A DNA stretch of 64,000 bases from the NCBI GenBank assembly GCA_017623515.1, contig JAGAOV010000017.1, positions 241,325-305,324 on the forward strand. The letters run 5' to 3'. Each line of letters starts with the position of its first letter. Position 1 is the first letter of the stretch. This stretch comes from Ruminococcus sp. (GTDB taxonomy: Bacteria; Bacillota; Clostridia; Oscillospirales; Ruminococcaceae). A program made the translations under genes and the position numbers. Positions 24,044 to 32,120 of the stretch are shown piece by piece. The notes under the pieces were generated by a model that searched no databases, had not been told where the DNA came from, and worked only from the letters and a program-made list of their open reading frames with translations.

Positions 24044-25183
24044 TGAATCAAATTCCGGATCAAACCGGTGCAGCTCTGTGTCTATTATGGCACGGAGCTG
24101 TTCTTTTTTATATTTACAGTCAAATGGTACTACAAGATCGAATGTAACACTGGTGCGGCAGTTTGTCTTTACAAGCCGGAAATCATGAATACTCAGTCCT
24201 TTGTCAAGACCTGATATAAGTCTTGAAATAAACTCACGGCATTCACTTGCGGTCTGATTATCAATATCCACCGGATCGGTGTGTATAGTCATATTTATTC
24301 CGGTATCCTCCCATATTCGTTTTTCAATATGATCGGCAAGCTCATGAACTGCACAGAATGATTCTTCGCTGCTTATTTCCAGATGACAGCTTCCCAAAGT
24401 GTGGGACGGTCCATAGTTATGCAGCACTATATCATGAACATCTATAACCTTTTCATGGGCAAGAGCAAGACGTTTTATGGAGCATACCTTTTCCTTGTCA
24501 GCAGGTCTGCCAAGAAGATCATCAAGAGTATCTTTTATAATATCATAACCGGCTTTGAGTATGAAAAATGATACCAGTACGCCGGCATATCCATCCACAG
24601 GAAAATCTGTAAAACACGATGCGATCAATGAAACAGCCGCCGCACTGGTGGCTATAACATCACTCCGGCTGTCTCTTGCAGCAGCAAGCATGACAGATGA
24701 ATCTATACGTTTGCCAAGCATTGTGTTAAACGCAGCCATCCACAGCTTAACTGCAATTGAAAAGATAAGCACAAGCATAGTTGCTCCATGAAATACAACA
24801 GCTTCCGGCTCTATGATCTTCTGCACAGAATCTTTCAGCAGAGTAAAGCCCATGAGCATTACCATAACTGCAAGCAGCATTGCTGCAAGATATTCAGCTC
24901 TGCCATGCCCGAAAGGATGGTCTCTGTCAGCAGGCTTTGCCGCAAGCTTGTATCCGAAAAAGGTTACGATACAGCCTGCACAGTCGGAAAGGTTATTTAC
25001 TGCGTCTGAAATTATTGACACTGAGCCGGAAAGTATGCCTGTTGAAAATTTAAGCAGAAACAGAATAATATTGCATATTATACCGGTTACGCTGCTGAGT
25101 GTTCCATATGATTTTCGGACAGCAGGCTCATTGGTTTTATCAGAATTCTGGATGAATTTTTTAATGAGAATTTTAGTCAGCAT
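24011..25183 (-). CDS. Cation diffusion facilitator transporter
   Basis: 390 residues. Six membrane helices in the first ~220 residues with the metal-site motifs SDAVNNLSD and DHPFGHGRAEY (H/D set) and ARDSRSDVIATSA; the rest is the cytoplasmic CDF dimerisation domain plus a ~70-residue extension after DPVDID. It exports Zn, Mn or similar divalent cations by proton exchange; the metal is not evident. It follows asnA after 58 bases without a terminator, so it may ride on the asparagine T-box transcript. Confidence 0.9.
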   Translation of the reverse strand: MLTKILIKKFIQNSDKTNEPAVRKSYGTLSSVTGIICNIILFLLKFSTGILSGSVSIISDAVNNLSDCAGCIVTFFGYKLAAKPADRDHPFGHGRAEYLAAMLLAVMVMLMGFTLLKDSVQKIIEPEAVVFHGATMLVLIFSIAVKLWMAAFNTMLGKRIDSSVMLAAARDSRSDVIATSAAAVSLIASCFTDFPVDGYAGVLVSFFILKAGYDIIKDTLDDLLGRPADKEKVCSIKRLALAHEKVIDVHDIVLHNYGPSHTLGSCHLEISSEESFCAVHELADHIEKRIWEDTGINMTIHTDPVDIDNQTASECREFISRLISGLDKGLSIHDFRLVKTNCRTSVTFDLVVPFDCKYKKEQLRAIIDTELHRFDPEFDSSITFDCEMTE

Positions 25184-25241
25184 GGAATCCTCCGGTATTC
25201 ATTTGATGATTTAAGTCAACACCGCACCAAGCCGTTTATCA

Positions 25242-26252
25242 TCAGAGCAGAATAACGCCCTTTTCTCTGCATTCCTCTGCCATATCAGTCGGCCATACAG
25301 ATACCTGAACCTCGCCGATATGAGCTTTTTCAAGAAGAAGCATACACAGTCTTGACTGACCGATACCGCCGCCTATTGTAAGAGGAAGTGTGTTGTTTGT
25401 AATCATCTTATGATAAGGGTACTTGTTTCTGTCCAGTGCGTCACAAGCTGCCAGCTGTTTCTGAAGAGATTCACTGTCAACACGAATACCCATAGAAGAA
25501 ATTTCCAGAGCAATTCCAAGCACGTCATCCCAGAAAAGCAGGTCGCCGTTCAGAGACCAGTCGTCATAGTCCGGCGCACGTCCGTCGTGTCTCTCGCCGC
25601 TTTTAAGTTTTCCGCCTATCTGCATGATGAATACAGTTTTATGCTCCTTTGTGATAAGCCGTTCACGTTCCTTTGGAGTTTTATCGGGGTACATATCCTC
25701 AAGCTCCTGAGATGTTATAAAGAAAGGTGTATCACAGATAACGCCTTGCAGCTGAGGATAACGCAGGCTTACCTTTCGCTTTGTATTTGCCACAGCTTTT
25801 ACTATTGCCTTTACAGCGTCTTTCAGAGTTTCCTCATTGCGCTGCTCTCTTGAGATAACCTTTTCCCAGTCCCACTGATCTACAAAAATAGAGTGTATGT
25901 TATCAGCGTCATCATCACGGCGGATAGCGTTCATATCTGTATAAATACCCTCGCCTGCATTGTAGCCGTAACGATAAAGAGCAAGTCTTTTCCACTTTGC
26001 AAGAGACTGTACGACTTCTCCCTCATTATCCATTTCCTTTATAGAAAAGTCAACCTTACGTTCAACGCCATTCAGGTCATCGTTGATACCGCTTCCTTTC
26101 TGAACAATGAGAGGAGCTGTTACACGATCAAGGATAAGTGCATAGGAAAGTGCCTGCTGGAAAACTTCCTTGATATACTTAATTGCATGCTGAGTTTCAC
26201 GGAGTGTAAGGGCAGATTTATAGCCCTCCGGTATACAGAAAGATCTTGACAT
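25242..26252 (-). CDS. asnA: Aspartate-ammonia ligase (AsnA type)
   Basis: 336 residues from the ATG at 26252; an ATG nine bases upstream touches the AAAGG site. It makes asparagine from aspartate, ammonia and ATP and has the class II aminoacyl-tRNA synthetase fold. Family sequences LILDRVTAPLIVQKGSGIND, HSIFVDQWDWE and IGGGIGQSRLCM are present (each cited in part). It follows asnS by 43 bases in the same minus-strand unit, so asparagine supply and its charging onto tRNA are regulated together by the upstream T-box. Confidence 0.94.
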   Translation of the reverse strand: MSRSFCIPEGYKSALTLRETQHAIKYIKEVFQQALSYALILDRVTAPLIVQKGSGINDDLNGVERKVDFSIKEMDNEGEVVQSLAKWKRLALYRYGYNAGEGIYTDMNAIRRDDDADNIHSIFVDQWDWEKVISREQRNEETLKDAVKAIVKAVANTKRKVSLRYPQLQGVICDTPFFITSQELEDMYPDKTPKERERLITKEHKTVFIMQIGGKLKSGERHDGRAPDYDDWSLNGDLLFWDDVLGIALEISSMGIRVDSESLQKQLAACDALDRNKYPYHKMITNNTLPLTIGGGIGQSRLCMLLLEKAHIGEVQVSVWPTDMAEECREKGVILL

Positions 26253-26295
26253 AGGAATCATCCTTTCTTAAATTGAATATGGCTGCTGCCGGTAT

Positions 26296-27666
26296 TTATC
26301 TGATGCTGCCGACAGTTCTCGGATAGAGAATTACGTCACGGATGTTTGAAACGCCTGTTACATACATGATAAGACGCTCAAAGCCCAAACCAAAGCCTCC
26401 GTGAGGTACTGAACCGTATTTTCTGAGATCCAGATAATCACTGTACAGATCAAGGTTCATTCCTCTTGTTTCCATAGCAGCAATCAGCTTATCGTAATCT
26501 GCTTCTCTCTCACTTCCGCCTATAATTTCGCCTACACCAGGTACAAGCAGGTCAACAGCTGCAACTGTCTTACCGTCAGGATTCTGCTTCATATAGAATG
26601 ACTTGATTTCCTTTGGATAGTTTGTAACGAATACAGCCTTCTTGAATACTTTTTCAGAGATATATCTTTCATGCTCTGTCTGGAGGTCGCAGCCCCATTC
26701 AACAGGATACTGGAAGTCTTCGCCGGATTCCTTGAGAAGACGTATAGCCTCGGTATATTCACATACGCCGAAGTCGTTTGAGATAAGGTCTTCAAGACGT
26801 GCAATGATTCCCTTTTCAAAATGAGCATCGAAGAACTTCATCTCTTCCTTGCAGTTGTCGAGTACTGTACGGATAACGTACTTTATCATGCTTTCAGCTT
26901 CCTCAATAACATCCGGCAGCTCTGCAAACGCAATCTCCGGTTCAACATGCCAGAATTCAGCAAGGTGCTTTGGAGTGTTGCTGTTTTCTGCACGGAAGCT
27001 CGGACCGAATGTATAGATCTTACCCATAGCCATTGCAGCAACCTCGCCCTCAAGCTGACCGGATACGCTCAGACCAGCTTTTCTGCCGAAGAAATCGTCT
27101 GCGTAGTATTCTTCATCGTTCTTATAATCAGTGGAATAACCTATTGTTGTTACCTGAAACATTTCACCTGCACCCTCACAGTCGCTGCCTGTGATAAGAG
27201 GTGTGTTTACATAGACATAGTTTCTGTCCTGAAAATACTGGTGAATAGCCTCAGCCATTACGGAACGTACACGGAGAACAGCGTTGAATGTGTTTGTTCT
27301 GCCACGGAGATGGGGCATTGTACGGAGGAATTCCAGTGTATGACGTTTTTTCTGAAGCGGATAATCTGGTGCGCATGCGCCGATAACGGAAATTTCCTCT
27401 GCATTTATCTCAACAGAACCATGCTGATCCTCAACTACAGTACCTGTAACCTTAATGGATGTGCCTGTCGGGAGTGCGTCCTCGAATGTGATGTCTGTTG
27501 ACTTGTCGATTACTATCTGGAGGTGATTCAGTGATGTGCCGTCATTGAGAGCGATAAATGCCATTGTCTTGGAATTTCTGGATGTTCTTACCCATCCGCA
27601 TACTGTTACGCTCTGACCGATATAGGACTTATCGGTAAAGATGTTTTTGATGTCGATGTGCTTCAT
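26296..27666 (-). CDS. asnS: Asparaginyl-tRNA synthetase
   Basis: 456 residues, class II synthetase. An OB-fold anticodon-binding domain (residues ~15-100; VTVCGWVRTSRNSKTMAFI) precedes the catalytic domain with motif 2 region FRAENSNTPKHLAEFWHVEPE (cited here only as a block at about 225-245) and motif 3 GFGLGFERLIMYVTG. AAAGGA lies before the ATG. It is the first gene after a T-box leader whose specifier is AAC (Asn). Confidence 0.95.
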   Translation of the reverse strand: MKHIDIKNIFTDKSYIGQSVTVCGWVRTSRNSKTMAFIALNDGTSLNHLQIVIDKSTDITFEDALPTGTSIKVTGTVVEDQHGSVEINAEEISVIGACAPDYPLQKKRHTLEFLRTMPHLRGRTNTFNAVLRVRSVMAEAIHQYFQDRNYVYVNTPLITGSDCEGAGEMFQVTTIGYSTDYKNDEEYYADDFFGRKAGLSVSGQLEGEVAAMAMGKIYTFGPSFRAENSNTPKHLAEFWHVEPEIAFAELPDVIEEAESMIKYVIRTVLDNCKEEMKFFDAHFEKGIIARLEDLISNDFGVCEYTEAIRLLKESGEDFQYPVEWGCDLQTEHERYISEKVFKKAVFVTNYPKEIKSFYMKQNPDGKTVAAVDLLVPGVGEIIGGSEREADYDKLIAAMETRGMNLDLYSDYLDLRKYGSVPHGGFGLGFERLIMYVTGVSNIRDVILYPRTVGSIR

Positions 27667-27702
27667 AATTCTATTTTCCTTTCAGATTAAATATGTCAGG
27701 AC

Positions 27703-27743
27703 AAAATAAAAATCCCGTCCTGAATAAAACATCAGGACGGGAT
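27703..27743 (-). terminator. T-box regulated terminator
   Basis: Perfect 12-base stem ATCCCGTCCTGA / TCAGGACGGGAT, with a T-rich tail on the minus strand. Confidence 0.92.
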
Positions 27744-27980
27744 ACTATAACCCGTGGTGCCACCTGAATTACTGCGTTTGTGCAGTCACTCTGCGCCTAC
27801 TACTATAGGCGTTCCGTTTAACGCACGGCTAACGTCTTACCTACTGACTGAAAACAGCGTTCAGCTTGCTGCTCAGGAGTGTTATTCACAAAGGCTCTGC
27901 TGCATGGTTTCCACTGTCCCATGTTCACTGTAAGCGATTTCCAATGCTACTTCTCTCCGTCAAGGCATTTAAAATTGGTA
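27703..27980 (-). promoter_or_regulatory. T-box leader, asparagine specifier, upstream of asnS
   Basis: On the minus strand the leader has a Stem I with AGAGAAGTAG at its base and the sequence GAATAACAC, giving the specifier codon AAC (27883-27881). The conserved T-box segment GGTGGCACCACGGG lies at about 27764-27751, followed by the terminator. Uncharged tRNA-Asn should stabilise the antiterminator and switch on asnS and asnA. Confidence 0.93.
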
Positions 27981-27988
27981 TATCAGTT

Positions 27989-28017
27989 ATTATATCATTT
28001 TTGTTCTGTTTTGTCAA
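27989..28017 (-). promoter_or_regulatory. Promoter of the asnS-asnA transcript
   Basis: Minus-strand TTGACA (28017-28012) and TATAAT (27994-27989), spacer 17. Confidence 0.88.
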
Positions 28018-28117
28018 GATATTTTTTTGGCAATTTGCAGAAGACGGTTTTATTTTTATGTGACAGTATCAGCTTAAAGTTTGCAGCTTGATCATTTATA
28101 GCAGAATAGGGGCTGGG

Positions 28118-28148
28118 CAAAAAAACGGCACAGCCGAAGCTGTGCCGC
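28118..28148 (-). terminator. Terminator of the lipoprotein gene
   Basis: On the minus strand GCGGCACAGC / GCTGTGCCGT with a TTCG loop, followed by TTTTTT. Confidence 0.9.
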
Positions 28149-28167
28149 AAAGGATTAAAACCTTATC

Positions 28168-28887
28168 TTATTCAATACCGGATACTGTGAAGTCAACTTC
28201 TACGCTTGTCCATGTTTCGATCAGGTTCTTGTCAATGATCTGTGCGGAATATGTAGAGTTATCTGTTACAGGGCCGTTTGCATCGTGAGCGTCCTCAGGA
28301 AGTTCATTTACCCACTCATTATAGATGTTTGCACGCATTTCTACGCCGTCATCTGTAGATGTATAGTTCTTAGCTGTCATCGGGATTTCTTCGCCGTTTA
28401 CACGGATGCTTGTGATCTCAATAGCCATATTAGGATACAGTGTTACGCCGTCCTTAACCATAACGGACATGAAAGAACAACCAGCAGGTGTGTACTCACC
28501 GTTAGCGTCACCTGTAATGTCAAACAGCATACCAGCAGATGCACCGTTTACGCTTACTGTGTAGTCGCCGTTGCCTGTAATCGGAACAACGCCAGCGTCA
28601 TATGTCAGCAGGTCAGCAGATGAACCCCAGTACTGTACATACCATTCACCGTCAACGATAGCCAGATATGCGTCACCGGACTTAGCTTCTACAGCTTCTT
28701 CAAATCCGCCAGCCTCTACCTGTTCGCCGGCAGCAGGAGTCCCTGCTTCTGTAGCAGCTTCAGTTGTAGCTTCAGTTGTAGCTTCAGTTGCAGATTCAGA
28801 TGTCTTTTCATCGCCGCTGCAAGCTGTAAGTGCGCCGCAAACCATCATTGATGCCAGCAGGCATGCAAGAATTCTTTTTGTCTTCAT
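28168..28887 (-). CDS. Secreted lipoprotein of unknown function
   Basis: 239 residues from the ATG behind GAGGAAA; the longer frame to 28923 crosses the ribosome site. The signal peptide ends in a lipobox, LTAC, near residue 23. A Thr/Glu/Ala-rich linker with TEA repeats (residues ~30-55) leads to a domain of ~180 residues beginning GDAYLAIVDGEWYVQYWG and containing NGDYTVSVNGAS. Short beta-strand-like stretches suggest a carbohydrate-binding-like or Ig-like fold (weak inference). It has its own promoter and terminator. Confidence 0.75.
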   Translation of the reverse strand: MKTKRILACLLASMMVCGALTACSGDEKTSESATEATTEATTEAATEAGTPAAGEQVEAGGFEEAVEAKSGDAYLAIVDGEWYVQYWGSSADLLTYDAGVVPITGNGDYTVSVNGASAGMLFDITGDANGEYTPAGCSFMSVMVKDGVTLYPNMAIEITSIRVNGEEIPMTAKNYTSTDDGVEMRANIYNEWVNELPEDAHDANGPVTDNSTYSAQIIDKNLIETWTSVEVDFTVSGIE

Positions 28888-28958
28888 GATAATTTCCTCA
28901 TTTCTACATAGAATTATTTTCATTTCAAAGGCACATCCGAATACAATGCACCTATATA

Positions 28959-28987
28959 ATCATACACGATTTACAGCTAAAGTTCAA
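28959..28987 (-). promoter_or_regulatory. Promoter of the lipoprotein gene
   Basis: Minus-strand TTGAAC (28987-28982) and TATGAT (28964-28959), spacer 17. Confidence 0.75.
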
Positions 28988-29056
28988 TATGTCTTTTGCA
29001 CAAACTTCTTTTTTGATTTTCGTCTATTTTGTGCATTTTGAGAGTGAATCTCTCAT

Positions 29057-30976
29057 TTATTCTCCAAGTTCTTCTTCCAGTATTATAAGTTCTTCAAGTG
29101 TTTCGTCCATCTGAACACGAATTTCGTCCATACGGCGGCATTTTTCCTGCATAAGTTCAAAATTGGAATACACTTCCTCGGACGCTATTTCCTCACCCAG
29201 CATATCAAGCTCCTGCTGAAGTTTATCAGACAGCTTTTCAAGCTCACGCCTGCGGCTTCTCTGCTTTGCTTCAAGTGCTCTCTGCTGCTTGGAACGATAT
29301 GCCGGCTTTTCGCTTTTGTCCGTCTGCTTTATCTCTGTCTGTACGGTACGGCTTTCCTTAATTCGTTTCTGTTCTGCTTCAAGCCAGCTCTGGAATCCGC
29401 CCTGATATATTCTTATGCCGTCAGCAGTGATTTCAAGTATTCTGTCTGCAACCTTATCAAGAAGGTAACGGTCATGGGAGACAAAGAGGAGAGTTCCTCC
29501 AAAGTCAACCAGTGCGTCCTCGATGACCTCCTTCATGGAAATGTCAAGGTGGTTAGTGGGCTCGTCAAGGATGAGAACGTTTCCACGTTCTATCATCATA
29601 ACTGCAAAGCATACCTTAGCTCTTTCGCCGCCGCTTATAACGCCTACAGGCTTATATACATCCTCACCGGTAATGCGTACCTGTCCGAGGAGACTTCTCA
29701 CCTGCAAATCAGTCCATGTGGGAACACGGTCGTGTATTTCCTGCATGATAGTCTTTTCAGGATGGAGATTTGCGCTTTCCTGTTCAAAGTAAGAGCGTTT
29801 TACATTGCTTGTCCAGCGGACTCTGCCCTTGTGCGGAAGAATGCCCTGAAGTTCTTTAAGAAGAGTAGATTTACCTATGCCGTTATCGCCGATAATGCCC
29901 CACTTTTCACCTCGTCTTACTTCAAAGGAGAGTGATTCAACCAAGGTTTTGCGTTCAGTTCCTTCGCCTACTGATATATCAATATCAGTTACCTGCAAAA
30001 GCTGCTGAGGAGGGTCAATATCATATAAAAATTGCACCCTTGCCTGCTTGTGATATGTAAGAGGCTTTTCTATGCGCTCCATCTTTTCAAGCTGCTTCAT
30101 ACGGCTTTGTGCGCTTTTAGCAGTTGAGGCTCTTGTCTGGTTACGTGCAACATAATCCTCAAGCTTGGCAATTTCCTTCTGCTGTAGTTCATATTCCTTC
30201 ATCTGACGTGCGACTGCCGCTTCTTTAAGTGAAGTATAGGCAGTATAATTGCCCTTGTATCGAGTAAGCCTTGTACGTTCTATCTCGCATATAGATGTAC
30301 AAAGTCTGTCAAGGAAATATCTGTCATGGGATACGATAAGGAGTGCGCCCTTATAGTCCTTAAGATAATCCTCCAGCCACATTACAGTTTTGAAGTCAAG
30401 ATGGTTTGTGGGTTCGTCAAGGATAAGGAGATTCGGCTCTTCCAGAAGAAGCTTTGCTATAGCAAGGCGTGTTTTCTCGCCGCCGCTGAATCCTGAAATT
30501 ATGCGGTCATATGTATTTTCATCAAAACCCATACCGCCGAGGATAGTCTTTATTTTTACATCTATCTGGTATCCCTCATTGCTTTCAAACCATGATTGCA
30601 GGCGGTGGTATTCATCAGCATGAGTATCAGTACCGGACTGCATTTCAGCTTCAAGCTCACGCATTCTCTCCTGTGCAGAGAGAAGTTCACTGAAAACGCC
30701 TCTCATTTCATCCCAGACAGTGCTTTCCCTGTCAAGACCGCTCATCTGTTCAAGATAGCCTACAGAGGTTTTTCCGGAATATGCTATTTCTCCGTCGCCT
30801 TCTTTTATATGGTCAGGCAGGATCTGTCCGGTAATGAGTTTCAGCAGAGTTGACTTTCCGCAGCCATTCACGCCGATAAGACCTATTCTGTCTCTGTCCT
30901 CAATGGTCAGGTCGATATTCTGGAGAATGGGATTTCCGTTGTATATTTTATTTACGTCACTAAGACGGATAAGCAT
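29057..30976 (-). CDS. ABC-F family ATPase
   Basis: 639 residues with two ABC domains and no membrane part. First domain: Walker A GVNGCGKST, signature FSGGEKTR, Walker B LLILDEPTNHLD. A linker rich in Lys and Glu (residues ~240-320) carries the ABC-F ribosome-contact arm. Second domain: GDNGIGKST, ISGGERAK, VLILDEPTNHLD. The C-terminal ~90 residues are a charged coiled coil (AKQRSRRRELEKLSDKLQQE region). It likely acts on ribosomes; whether it gives antibiotic resistance cannot be told. GAGGTG precedes the ATG. Confidence 0.92.
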   Translation of the reverse strand: MLIRLSDVNKIYNGNPILQNIDLTIEDRDRIGLIGVNGCGKSTLLKLITGQILPDHIKEGDGEIAYSGKTSVGYLEQMSGLDRESTVWDEMRGVFSELLSAQERMRELEAEMQSGTDTHADEYHRLQSWFESNEGYQIDVKIKTILGGMGFDENTYDRIISGFSGGEKTRLAIAKLLLEEPNLLILDEPTNHLDFKTVMWLEDYLKDYKGALLIVSHDRYFLDRLCTSICEIERTRLTRYKGNYTAYTSLKEAAVARQMKEYELQQKEIAKLEDYVARNQTRASTAKSAQSRMKQLEKMERIEKPLTYHKQARVQFLYDIDPPQQLLQVTDIDISVGEGTERKTLVESLSFEVRRGEKWGIIGDNGIGKSTLLKELQGILPHKGRVRWTSNVKRSYFEQESANLHPEKTIMQEIHDRVPTWTDLQVRSLLGQVRITGEDVYKPVGVISGGERAKVCFAVMMIERGNVLILDEPTNHLDISMKEVIEDALVDFGGTLLFVSHDRYLLDKVADRILEITADGIRIYQGGFQSWLEAEQKRIKESRTVQTEIKQTDKSEKPAYRSKQQRALEAKQRSRRRELEKLSDKLQQELDMLGEEIASEEVYSNFELMQEKCRRMDEIRVQMDETLEELIILEEELGE

Positions 30977-31006
30977 TTTTTCACCTCTTTTTCTGAAAAA
31001 ACAATT

Positions 31007-31082
31007 TGTAGGGGGCGGTGCCTTCGACGCCCCATAATTTAAGGTAACAATCAGCGGGATGTCGTGGACGCCGTCCCCTACA
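31007..31082. repeat. 76-base palindromic intergenic element
   Basis: The ends are imperfect inverted repeats: TGTAGGGGGCGGTGCC at the left and GGACGCCGTCCCCTACA at the right. It lies between the ABC-F and G3E genes. A half copy with the same CTGTCCCCTACAAATG end is at about 47014-47048. Such elements are small and non-coding; mobility is inference. Confidence 0.6.
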
Positions 31083-31145
31083 TATGTTCTATATAATAGT
31101 GACCAAAGTGACCAACTAAAAATATGCTTTAAAATTTCTTATCAT

Positions 31146-32108
31146 TTAGAAAAACGTCGCAACCTCCTGTTCAGGCGCAGAAGTCATTATAACCTCCTGT
31201 ACCTTGAGAACAGGACCTTTTCCTCTGTACATCTTGTGCTTTTCTACCTTGATAACGCCGGTAACATTAACCCACTGTCTGCTCTGGAGCTGTGCTGCAT
31301 TCTTCCACTCAGCAACAACACAGCAATAAGTAATATCATCAGCACAGCATGTCATAACGTGTCTGCCTGCTGCGAACATGCCCTTGGGAAATTTAGGATC
31401 AACAGCAACCAGCGCACGGAACTGAATGGTCTTGTTGTTATACTTCTGCGGTTCTTCCATAATATCACGATACCAGAGAGCATAATCCTTATCATCCAGA
31501 ATGATCTTGTCTGCATTTATATCAAAGGGCAGCGGATCTTGAATGTCATCGTATTCAACATGACCATCAGTGTACTCATATGCAATATCCGCACGGCGGC
31601 TTGTTGCACGTACTATCTTGTGGAATTCCATCTTGTCATACTGAGAGCCGAAACGGTTGAATACTACCAGATCGCAGGTATTCAGCTTGTCTACAACAAG
31701 ACTTCTCATGTTGGCATTGTAATTCAGGAATGTTGTGCTGTCAACAAACATCATCTCCTGACTGACTACCCAGTTATCTGGTATATTATTAAAGAAATCA
31801 GTCATCTGCCACATGCCGTTGTATTCAACAAGTACACGTTCCGCACCGCATTCACGGAGAAGTGCATCCATATTGTCAGGAGTTATTTCTTCCGGAGAAT
31901 CTATTGTGCGGATGTAGATATTCTTATAGGGCATAGCTGAAATTTCAAGTTCTTCCTCGCCTTCTTCACAAAGAAGAACGAGAGTTTTTTCGCCGCTGTT
32001 AAAACGCTTATCCTCCAGTGTACCCTGAATGAATTTTGTCTTTCCTGCTTCAAGGAAGCCTGTACACAGAAATACAGGAATATCAGCAGGCATCTGATTT
32101 TTAGCCAT
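31146..32108 (-). CDS. CobW/G3E-like GTPase with YcgQ/TIGR03943-like C-terminus
   Basis: 320 residues. The N-terminal half begins like a G3E P-loop GTPase (FLCTGFLEAGKTKF), but the metal-binding GCxCC motif of CobW proteins is absent. The C-terminal ~120 residues (KTIQFRALVAVDPKFPKGMFAAGR, MTCCADDITYCCVVA, WVNVTGVIKVEK) resemble the TIGR03943/YcgQ domain and carry a CC...CC pair. It starts 12 bases after its His-rich neighbour behind AAGGAGG. A partner role in metal delivery is inference. Confidence 0.75.
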   Translation of the reverse strand: MAKNQMPADIPVFLCTGFLEAGKTKFIQGTLEDKRFNSGEKTLVLLCEEGEEELEISAMPYKNIYIRTIDSPEEITPDNMDALLRECGAERVLVEYNGMWQMTDFFNNIPDNWVVSQEMMFVDSTTFLNYNANMRSLVVDKLNTCDLVVFNRFGSQYDKMEFHKIVRATSRRADIAYEYTDGHVEYDDIQDPLPFDINADKIILDDKDYALWYRDIMEEPQKYNNKTIQFRALVAVDPKFPKGMFAAGRHVMTCCADDITYCCVVAEWKNAAQLQSRQWVNVTGVIKVEKHKMYRGKGPVLKVQEVIMTSAPEQEVATFF

Positions 32109-32120
32109 CGCTCTGCCTCC

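Noticed and set aside
31059-31940. 293-codon plus-strand open frame
   Set aside because: Antisense to the second G3E-like gene, no ribosome site, Ile/Cys/His-rich composition typical of shadows in this genome.
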